50,470 bases of DNA, from positions 1 through 50,470 of IMG/VR virus record IMGVR_UViG_3300043598_000003. The stretch is one strand, 5' to 3'. Made by a program: the position numbers and the translations under genes. Below are positions 45,056 through 50,470 of this stretch, piece after piece; position 1 is the stretch's first letter; each line of letters opens with the position of its first letter. The DNA comes from a virus. The notes beneath the pieces are model-generated. The model was given only the letters and a program-made list of their open reading frames with translations, searched no databases and had not been told where the DNA came from.

Positions 45056-46037
45056 GGAAGTACAGAAGTGGGCCGACGTAGCGATGTGGTCCGCACCAAA
45101 GCATGAAGACCCGCAGCGGCCGAAGGTCACCCTGTCAGTGTGTACGCCTGATCCGCTCGGCGTGATGGCGATGATCAACGGGCAGTACACCGGCAAGGTC
45201 TACAAGAGCCCGGCCGAGGTATCGGACGAAGAGCGCAAGGAAGCCTGGAATGCGGCTACCGTGAGCCGGCTGAGCGAGACGCCTCTGGAGTGGATCCAGC
45301 TGAGCTTCCTGTTCGAGAATGTGACTCGGGCATTCACGCATCAGCTTGTCCGGACTCGCATGGCGACCTATGCGCAGGAGTCGCTTCGCTTCGCGGTGAA
45401 GGAAGACCTCGGGGATGCGGTCAAGCTGCCGCCGAGTCTCGCGGGCTCGATGTCACTTCCGGAGTACCGGGCTATGCTGGAATCTGAGCAGCCGCTTGTA
45501 TATGAAGACATCACTGATGCGCAGAAGTGGCGGCTTACTTGGGACAAGGCAATTGAGCAGCTGTCCGACGCATACACCGATCTGGTCAATTCCGGCATGC
45601 CGGCCGAGGACGCGCGGGGCCTCTTGCCCACAAACATCCTGACGCGGATTCATGTGCGGATCGACATGAAGAGCCTGCTAGGGCTGGCTGGTATGCGGCT
45701 CTGCACTCAGGCCCAGTTCGAGTGGCGCGAGGTATTCGCCCGAGTGTCGGAAGCGCTCCGCGAGTATGTCGGGCCGGATCACCCGGACCGCTGGCAGTAT
45801 GAAATGATGGCGAGCCGATTCCGCCCGGTTTGCTTTGCGGCTAACCGTTGCACCATGAAGGCCAAGTCAGACCGGCACTGCTCGATCCGGGAACAGGTCG
45901 ACGCGTATGAGTATTCCGGTGTGCCCTCGGAGTTCTGGGAGGATGACCCCAGCGTGTGGGACTTTCCGGATACCCTCAAGCCGATTCGCCCGGAGCAGTG
46001 GCTGGCGGACCCGACTGCCGCGCGGGTGTCACAATGA
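45048..46037 (+). CDS. thyX: Flavin-dependent thymidylate synthase
   Basis: 329 residues from ATG 45048 (overlaps the polymerase end), longer than most ThyX (about 220-250), as seen in phage versions with added loops. The catalytic signature is at 102-115: RTRMATYAQESLRF, a variant of the usual R-H-R-x-x-S-x-N-E-x-S-x-R-Y motif (His to Thr, Ser to Thr, Asn to Ala, Glu to Gln, Tyr to Phe) with both outer Arg and the inner Ser kept. It makes dTMP from dUMP with FAD and NADPH for phage DNA synthesis. Location beside the polymerase supports it. Activity with this variant is likely but unproven. Confidence 0.85.
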   Translation: MTKEVQKWADVAMWSAPKHEDPQRPKVTLSVCTPDPLGVMAMINGQYTGKVYKSPAEVSDEERKEAWNAATVSRLSETPLEWIQLSFLFENVTRAFTHQLVRTRMATYAQESLRFAVKEDLGDAVKLPPSLAGSMSLPEYRAMLESEQPLVYEDITDAQKWRLTWDKAIEQLSDAYTDLVNSGMPAEDARGLLPTNILTRIHVRIDMKSLLGLAGMRLCTQAQFEWREVFARVSEALREYVGPDHPDRWQYEMMASRFRPVCFAANRCTMKAKSDRHCSIREQVDAYEYSGVPSEFWEDDPSVWDFPDTLKPIRPEQWLADPTAARVSQ

Positions 46038-46255
46038 GAGTCACGGTGTTCATCTACATCGCGGGCGGAGAGCGGCCATACATGGTCGAGCATGAAGATG
46101 AGACCGAGGCCATGGCGACCATTACCGCGATTGAGGCGTCTGGCTCTTGGTTCGAGGTCATGCGAGGCGTGCGGCCGAACTCGGATAATTCCTATCACGT
46201 CAAGGTGAATACAGATCACATAACACAGTATGTAGTGGAGGAGAGGCCGGAATGA
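46034..46255 (+). CDS. Small hypothetical protein
   Basis: 73 residues, ATG overlapping the ThyX stop. Beta-rich start ('MRVTVFIYIAGGERPYMVEHEDE'), then a helix ('AMATITAIEASGSWFEVMRG') and 'HVKVNTDHITQYVVEE'; a small alpha/beta fold. Coupled downstream as well. Function unknown. Confidence 0.55.
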   Translation: MRVTVFIYIAGGERPYMVEHEDETEAMATITAIEASGSWFEVMRGVRPNSDNSYHVKVNTDHITQYVVEERPE

Positions 46256-46371
46256 ATCGTGCGGGTATCTGGATCCTGATGTTCATTGCCATTCTCGCTA
46301 TTTTTGGCGTCGGCTTCGTCGGATTCCAGTATGTGTATGAAGGCTACCAGTGCCTACAGGGAACGCGATGA
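46252..46371 (+). CDS. Small single-pass membrane protein
   Basis: 39 residues, ATG overlapping the previous stop. 'WILMFIAILAIFGVGFVGFQY' (residues 7-27) is one TM helix; the N-terminus is short and the C-terminus contains a Cys. Unknown function; membrane mini-proteins are common in this phage. Confidence 0.55.
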   Translation: MNRAGIWILMFIAILAIFGVGFVGFQYVYEGYQCLQGTR

Positions 46372-46580
46372 AGCACAAGTGCCACGCAATGCGCTGCAAG
46401 GTAGTGGTTCCGCCGAAGATGTTCATGTGCAAGCGACACTGGTACATGGTGCCGAAGGCGATGCGCGAGCGCATCTGGGATCTGTATGTACCCGGCCAGG
46501 AGCTACGCAAAGACCCGACTCTGGATTACCTGGCGGTCACCAACAAGGCTATTGAGCTCGTCGCGGCGAAGGAGGCGTGA
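46368..46580 (+). CDS. Conserved actinophage zinc-finger small protein
   Basis: 70 residues from ATG 46368 (overlap). 'HKCHAMRCKVVVPPKMFMCKRHWYMVP' with 'RERIWDLYVPGQELRKDPTLDYL' matches a frequent actinophage family, with C-x4-C...C-x2-H zinc geometry followed by the 'IW-x-x-Y-x-PGQE' helix. The biochemical role is not known to me. The next start overlaps its stop. Confidence 0.8.
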   Translation: MKHKCHAMRCKVVVPPKMFMCKRHWYMVPKAMRERIWDLYVPGQELRKDPTLDYLAVTNKAIELVAAKEA

Positions 46581-46789
46581 TGGCGTTAAGTGATTGGCTC
46601 CCTGGCATCGAGCCAGACAACGGCCTGACAGCCAAAGAAGAGCGCGAATATGACCAGTGGTACGACAAGCGCGTCAAAGACCTGAAGAGCGGCCCCGGCG
46701 GAAAGCCGGCCGCAAACAAGTTCATCAATGACGAACACAAGAAGTATCAGAAGTGGCGCAAAGATGCCATCAAGAGGAGAGACGGATGA
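46580..46789 (+). CDS. Hypothetical protein
   Basis: 69 residues from ATG 46580 (TGATG overlap; GTG 46577 is an alternative). 'WLPGIEPDNGLTAKEEREYDQWYDKRVKDLKSG' and 'KFINDEHKKYQKWRKDAIKRR' are charged helices with many aromatics, probably a small helical bundle. Function unknown. Coupled to the next gene. Confidence 0.55.
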   Translation: MALSDWLPGIEPDNGLTAKEEREYDQWYDKRVKDLKSGPGGKPAANKFINDEHKKYQKWRKDAIKRRDG

Positions 46790-46968
46790 GGATGTCGTTC
46801 GAGGCTCGGGACAAGAAGGCCGGCCTGACGCTCGGAGAGCTGATCCAGATTGTCACCAAGCTAGCAGAGGTCGGCTTCAAGCCGGACTCGGTGTTGTCTG
46901 CCGAGAACAGCATAAAGGGCCGGCTCAAGAAGATCACTGCGTATGACGCAACAGAGGAATCGCAATAG
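46786..46968 (+). CDS. Small hypothetical protein
   Basis: 60 residues from ATG 46786 (ATGA overlap). 'EARDKKAGLTLGELIQIVTKLAEVGF' and 'LSAENSIKGRLKKITAYDA' form a helix-loop-strand layout. No motif. The operon continues after a short gap. Confidence 0.55.
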   Translation: MRMSFEARDKKAGLTLGELIQIVTKLAEVGFKPDSVLSAENSIKGRLKKITAYDATEESQ

Positions 46969-46981
46969 TCGGGACGGATAA

Positions 46982-47185
46982 ATGCTTGTCATCTTCGGCT
47001 GGACGCTAGAGGACGAGAACGATTTCCAGTGGTTGGCGATTGGGGCTATGGGTACAGTTATGATCCTGATCCTGGTCATCTTTGCAATCGTGTTCATCAC
47101 GAAGTGGCGCGACCGGCGCAAGCAGATGCGGCAGCTTGAGAAGCGCGAGAAGTGGAATCGGAAGTGGAGGAAAGAAGGCCGATGA
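46982..47185 (+). CDS. Membrane protein with basic cytoplasmic tail
   Basis: 67 residues, weak SD (GGGACGG). A TM segment ('WLAIGAMGTVMILILVIFAIVFI', residues about 17-39) precedes a strongly basic helix ('KWRDRRKQMRQLEKREKWNRKWRKEG'). Positive-inside puts the basic tail in the cytoplasm, where it could contact nucleic acid or the divisome. Function unknown. Confidence 0.6.
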   Translation: MLVIFGWTLEDENDFQWLAIGAMGTVMILILVIFAIVFITKWRDRRKQMRQLEKREKWNRKWRKEGR

Positions 47186-47472
47186 GTGTAATGCGACTGT
47201 GGTTCTCCGCACGGACAGAGGCTTTGTACCTGGACTTCATGGATGACGAAGACCGGCAACGCGCGGCCGATGACCTTATGACTTCGGAGGGCTGGCAAGA
47301 GGTCTTTGCGGTTGCTGAGACTTGCCTAGTCCGGGCCGACAGGCTTGTTTCGATTGACCTACTCGATGAGGACCATCCGCTGGTCGGATCAACAAAGGAG
47401 GATGAGAGCGATGTACCCGATTCGGAATCCGTACGAAGGGGCATCCGAGGAGTTGTAGTGCCAAGCGCTTGA
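47182..47472 (+). CDS. Hypothetical protein
   Basis: 96 residues from ATG 47182 (overlap). 'VMRLWFSARTEALYLDFMDDEDRQRAADDLM' then 'VAETCLVRADRLVSIDLLDED' shows alternating strands and helices, with an acidic Ser/Asp tail. No family recognised. It lies before a 36-nt gap with AGGAGG ahead of the next gene. Confidence 0.55.
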   Translation: MSVMRLWFSARTEALYLDFMDDEDRQRAADDLMTSEGWQEVFAVAETCLVRADRLVSIDLLDEDHPLVGSTKEDESDVPDSESVRRGIRGVVVPSA

Positions 47473-47508
47473 TGCCCAACATACAGCTAACATCAGGAGG
47501 AAAATCCG

Positions 47509-48195
47509 ATGACCGCCGATATTCTGGCGCCTGCCAAGCCCGTTGTGAAACCCACCGAGGCGACTACCTTGCGGGAGAAGGTTGAGAGCCTTGGGGAGAA
47601 GATGGCGCGAGCCCGCATTGAGCGCGACCTCCGAGTGCGTGTCTACACGCGTAGGGTAGAGCACTCGGTTGAATACCAGGTCGACATGCTTGATCCAGAC
47701 GGCCAGGTCTTGGCAACACAGCCGACCTCGGAATGGGCCTATCGGATCCAGGAAGTCCTGTTCGAACACATCTCCGAACTGACCGCGCAGTACATCAGCA
47801 TCTCCAACCAACTCGTCTCGGCCGAGCAGACCTACCAGCTAGCCATGCAGGAATCCGCCAAGGCCAGCAGGGAAGAAGCCACGCAGATGTGGATGCGCGC
47901 CGCACACGCGCTCCGGGCGGAAGCGCGGGCCGAGGTATTCAAGGAGATCGAGATCCACTGGCGCGAACTGCTGGAGTCTCTTGGTTTCCGCGCAGACCGC
48001 AAGGTCTCCGGATTGGCCAAGGCTGCCTCGGTGCGAGATGAAGAGCACAAGGCTTTCAAGAGTCTCCTCAAGGTCTACGCGACCGCGCTCGGTCAGATCC
48101 GGGATATCGGCCGGAACCGTACCGCGAGCGACGCCGGCTCGTTAAGCGAGGGAAAGGGGGCGCATATGCCGATTTCGGCACGGCTTGAGACGTAA
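47509..48195 (+). CDS. Helical protein
   Basis: 228 residues, AGGAGG 7 nt before the ATG. Long helical blocks ('LREKVESLGEKMARARIERD', 'QTYQLAMQESAKASREEATQ', 'MWMRAAHALRAEARAEVFKEIEIHWRELL') suggest an elongated coiled-coil or helical-bundle protein. The C-terminus is basic and disordered. No enzymatic motif. It precedes the resolvase, but its role is not identifiable. Confidence 0.6.
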   Translation: MTADILAPAKPVVKPTEATTLREKVESLGEKMARARIERDLRVRVYTRRVEHSVEYQVDMLDPDGQVLATQPTSEWAYRIQEVLFEHISELTAQYISISNQLVSAEQTYQLAMQESAKASREEATQMWMRAAHALRAEARAEVFKEIEIHWRELLESLGFRADRKVSGLAKAASVRDEEHKAFKSLLKVYATALGQIRDIGRNRTASDAGSLSEGKGAHMPISARLET

Positions 48196-48216
48196 GAGGA
48201 AAAGGAGATGTTGTGT

Positions 48217-48774
48217 ATGAGTGGTGATCTGATTACCGAACCAGTGGTGATATCGGTGGACCCCGGCGGCACAACCGGATGGAGCATTATGTGTGTCCAT
48301 CCGGAAGCGCTCAGTGTGAAAGATGTGCCGATCCTGTCGAATATTCGTCATTGGGCGCACGGCCAAATCAGCACAGAGAATTCTCTACAGGGTGAGCGCA
48401 AATGCGTGCACACCTTGCTACAGATTATCGAAGTGTGGCCAGGTGCGCTTGTGGTGATCGAAGACTTCATTCTGATGAAGAAGTCCATGGGTAGAGAGCT
48501 GTTGTCCCCGGTGCGGATCACCGCCGCACTCGAATACGCACTACAGGAGATCGGTTGGAAGAACTTCACCCGACAAGGTCGGGAGGCGCTTACAGAGGCC
48601 AATGATGATCGAATGAAGCGCTGGGGCCTGTACAAACGCGCAGGCGGTCAAGAGCACGCGAGAGATGCCGACCGCCACTCAATTGTGAAACTCCGCAAGT
48701 TATCCACAAGGCCCGGCGAGCGCGCTGAATTCTTCCCGCAGCTCTACAACCAAAGGGGAATATACAAGGGTTGA
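48217..48774 (+). CDS. RuvC-like Holliday-junction resolvase
   Basis: 185 residues from ATG 48217, chosen for AAGGAG 9 nt upstream; ATG 48208 adds three residues. RNase-H-fold motifs: 'VVISVDPGGTTGWSIM' (Asp15), 'ALVVIEDFILMKK' (acidic strand 2), and 'ARDADRHSIVKL' near the C-terminus supplying a late Asp. This D...E...D layout is that of RuvC-type phage resolvases, which cut branched DNA during packaging or recombination. No additional DNA-binding domain. Confidence 0.8.
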   Translation: MSGDLITEPVVISVDPGGTTGWSIMCVHPEALSVKDVPILSNIRHWAHGQISTENSLQGERKCVHTLLQIIEVWPGALVVIEDFILMKKSMGRELLSPVRITAALEYALQEIGWKNFTRQGREALTEANDDRMKRWGLYKRAGGQEHARDADRHSIVKLRKLSTRPGERAEFFPQLYNQRGIYKG

Positions 48775-48786
48775 ATTACCCCGCGC

Positions 48787-48796
48787 GATAGAATAG
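48787..48796 (+). promoter_or_regulatory. GATAGAATAG motif, possible -10 region
   Basis: TAGAAT within GATAGAATAG, followed by GAGGTC, in the gap before the primase gene. It resembles 19116-19125 and 20697-20706. A TTGAAT hexamer lies only 12 bp upstream, which is short for a -35. Confidence 0.3.
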
Positions 48797-48801
48797 GAGG
48801 T

Positions 48802-48842
48802 CAACTCGGAGAGCCCCGAACTCGCCGAGTTGGCTTCCTACA
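48802..48842 (+). promoter_or_regulatory. 8-bp hairpin before primase
   Basis: CAACTCGG (48802-48809) with CCGAGTTG (48835-48842), 25-nt loop. Located in the 186-nt gap before the primase gene; a weak terminator or leader structure. Confidence 0.4.
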
Positions 48843-48927
48843 ACAACCATTAAATGCCGAGCGCCGGACTCGATTGGAAGGGGATCCACGAGCCCGGCGC
48901 GGCGGTACCCGGCTGGAGGGGTACGAC

Positions 48928-48960
48928 ATGAGTATAACGTATGCGGAGGGCGCGGGGTAA
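48928..48960 (+). CDS. Ten-codon leader peptide candidate
   Basis: ATG at 48928 with GGAGGGG 7 nt upstream, encoding MSITYAEGAG, then TAA at 48958-48960, immediately adjacent to the primase ATG (48961). Leader-to-gene abutment suggests translational coupling. It may be just a ribosome-loading site. No sign of an amino-acid or antibiotic code in the peptide. Confidence 0.35.
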   Translation: MSITYAEGAG

Positions 48961-50470
48961 ATGCCTGCCATGAATGCAGCTAAGCCAGTCGACTTGCGCG
49001 AGCGGGAGCCGTTCCCTCGAAACGCCAACTATGCGCATAAAGCCGGCTTCCTGCCGTTTCCATTGCCCGCGCGGTCAAAGGCTGACCCGCCCACAGGTTG
49101 CACTGGCTACAAGAACTCAGTAACACATGCCAAATGGAGGAAGAAGCTCGACACCTGGCTCAAGCCCGGCAAGTTTCCCAAGGACAGCTCGATCGGTGTG
49201 CGGCTGCCGGAAGGCATCATCTGTCTCGATGTCGACGCATACAAAGAAGGCGGCGCCGAGACAATCGCGCGGATCGAAGAGGAGACCGGTGTAGCTCTGC
49301 CGGATACCTGGCGTCAGTCCGCTCGGCGTGATGGCATCTCTGGCCACTACCTGTACCGCGTGCCGAAAGGTCTCAAGTGGCCGGGCAAAGCGGGTCCTGG
49401 CGTAGAGACCGTGCACTATGGCCATCGCTACCTCGTCTCGTCGCCAAGCATCCATGAGGACCAAGGCAAAGACCCCAACGTCGGCACATATTGGTGGTAC
49501 ACGCCCGGCCAAGAGATGGATGGCGAAGGCTCGCTGACCTATCCGAAGATTGCCGACCTCCCGGAATTGCCCGAGGAGTGGATCGACTATCTGACGAGTG
49601 GTCAGCATGAGAAGCTCCTGCCCGAGAAAGAGTTCGGCTCCATTGGTGAGCGCAACAAAGCGATCGCTGAGTGGATCAATTCCAAAGGCTCGGAGATGTG
49701 TAATGAAATGGCCCGGCTTGTAGTTGAATTTGAAAGTGAAGTTGGTGTCGGCGCACACGACTCAGCGACTTCCTTGACCTGGAGGCTCGTCGCGCTCGCG
49801 GCCGAGGGTCATCAGGGCCTCGGTCTAGCCCTTGAGAGCGTCCGTGCCGCGTTCGTCGGAGAGGTAGCGCGCGATGACCGCGCGGGCGGCACGAAGCGCT
49901 CTCTTGGGCAGCTACGGGACGAATGGGGCCGGGCGGCAGATGGTGCCGTCAAGAAGGTCATGCTCCTCGAAGAGAATGCGATGTTCGAGGGCTACCCAGA
50001 TGAGTGCCATTGTGGCGACCTCATGGAAGATGGGACGCCCAAGCGTATTGTCGATGTCAACACCTATGATCTGATCCGGGAGATCCCACTCGCATATCAG
50101 GCTCTGGCGCCGAATGGTGATGGCTACGGCACATATCTCATGAATGGCGAGCTAACGCAACTTGAGCCGGATCGCACCACACGAGTCAACGTGCATTATC
50201 TTCGATCACTTGTGTGCAAGACGGTAGCCTGGCAGAAGACCGCGTCAATTGGCGAGAATAAGATTCCGGTATCTGCCCAACCTCCGCGCGAGTTCTTGGA
50301 TACGCTACTCGCCGAGAATGATCGCTACAGGTATCTTCCTGTGCTCCGTGGTCGGACCATGACGCCATTCTATGCAAACAGCGACAAAGGCCCAGAGTTG
50401 GTGGCCAAGAATGGATTCCATGCCAAATCGGGTATGTTCTTGGAGATGACTCCGCAGATGTCGGAGACGC
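48961..50470 (+). CDS. Primase-polymerase (bifunctional prim/pol N-terminal domain), 3' end outside window
   Basis: At least 503 residues; the frame is open at the right edge. Prim-pol catalytic motifs: 'IICLDVDAYKEGGAETIARI' (Asp90-x-Asp92), 'SARRDGISGHYLYRVPKG' (Ser/Gly-His129), and 'HRYLVSSPSIHEDQG', then 'YWWYTPG'. This order is that of the bifunctional DNA primase/polymerase family. Residues from about 380 ('RIVDVNTYDLIREIPLAYQAL') appear to lead into a D5-like helicase part that is cut off. It would start DNA synthesis for the phage replisome. ATG 48970 is an internal alternative. Confidence 0.9.
   Translation, partial: MPAMNAAKPVDLREREPFPRNANYAHKAGFLPFPLPARSKADPPTGCTGYKNSVTHAKWRKKLDTWLKPGKFPKDSSIGVRLPEGIICLDVDAYKEGGAETIARIEEETGVALPDTWRQSARRDGISGHYLYRVPKGLKWPGKAGPGVETVHYGHRYLVSSPSIHEDQGKDPNVGTYWWYTPGQEMDGEGSLTYPKIADLPELPEEWIDYLTSGQHEKLLPEKEFGSIGERNKAIAEWINSKGSEMCNEMARLVVEFESEVGVGAHDSATSLTWRLVALAAEGHQGLGLALESVRAAFVGEVARDDRAGGTKRSLGQLRDEWGRAADGAVKKVMLLEENAMFEGYPDECHCGDLMEDGTPKRIVDVNTYDLIREIPLAYQALAPNGDGYGTYLMNGELTQLEPDRTTRVNVHYLRSLVCKTVAWQKTASIGENKIPVSAQPPREFLDTLLAENDRYRYLPVLRGRTMTPFYANSDKGPELVAKNGFHAKSGMFLEMTPQMSET

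Noticed and set aside
1-50470. Genes on the minus strand
   Set aside because: All minus-strand open frames lie opposite well-supported plus-strand genes or in GC-rich low-complexity sequence, and none shows a recognisable domain with a ribosome site.
1-50470. Integrase, repressor or attachment site
   Set aside because: No such protein signature or tRNA-like attachment core was found in this window; it may lie outside, so lifestyle is left open.

Overview
The window is one continuous stretch of a tailed double-stranded DNA phage genome with siphovirus (long, non-contractile tail) architecture. Every supported gene is on the + strand. The high GC content, GTG starts, purine-rich ribosome sites, actinophage-type small proteins (DUF2786, MSMEG_6728-like, CxxC mini-proteins) and promoter-like TANNNT hexamers suggest an actinobacterial host such as Gordonia, Rhodococcus, Mycobacterium or Streptomyces. 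The host genus cannot be fixed from the sequence. No integrase, excisionase, repressor, tRNA, insertion sequence or CRISPR array was seen, so lifestyle is unresolved.

Region 1 (1-9 kb) is the head and head-tail module: the end of a scaffolding gene, a decoration protein, the HK97-fold major capsid protein, a small SAP-domain protein, and then four fibre-like or collagen-like virion genes in an unusual place, between the capsid gene and the connectors. The connector and neck genes, tail terminator, a small Cys-rich protein, the major tail protein and two tail-assembly chaperone frames follow. Region 2 (9-18 kb) holds the tape measure protein with 44-residue repeats, a large fibronectin-type tail protein apparently split from its C-terminal domain, a tail-hub-like protein and a putative C1q-like receptor-binding protein. 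Region 3 (18-20.7 kb) is a membrane and lysis cassette: two membrane proteins in overlapping frames (one with an extracellular collagen-like tail), an acidic protein, an endolysin and a holin candidate. Region 4 (20.7-21.9 kb) has no credible gene; it is CpG-rich, hairpin-rich and carries a C-tract able to form a G-quadruplex on the other strand.

Region 5 (21.9-39.2 kb) is the early region: many tiny, stop/start-overlapping genes (zinc-knuckle, acidic and membrane mini-proteins, a lipoprotein, a staphylococcal-nuclease-like protein), then a SNF2-type helicase, a PD-(D/E)XK nuclease with a Cas4/AddB-like cysteine pattern, a Sak4-like RecA-fold ATPase and an SSB-like protein. Its operons start behind a family of promoter-like sites; six have a 15-bp palindrome GCCGC-N5-GCGGC, and a seventh has a one-mismatch copy, lying in or beside the -35/-10 spacer. 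Most are followed by a short 5'-leader hairpin. Region 6 (39.2-50.5 kb) carries DNA metabolism: an MSMEG_6728-like protein, a flavoprotein/methyltransferase/pyrophosphohydrolase-like trio, a C-family DNA polymerase III alpha subunit, ThyX, more small proteins, a RuvC-like resolvase and, running off the right edge, a primase-polymerase. The phage therefore appears to encode much of its own replisome, recombination and dTMP supply. The most notable feature is the shared, apparently operator-controlled early promoter family, together with a second promoter class (a 16-bp exact repeat) shared by the tail-hub gene and the DNA polymerase gene.
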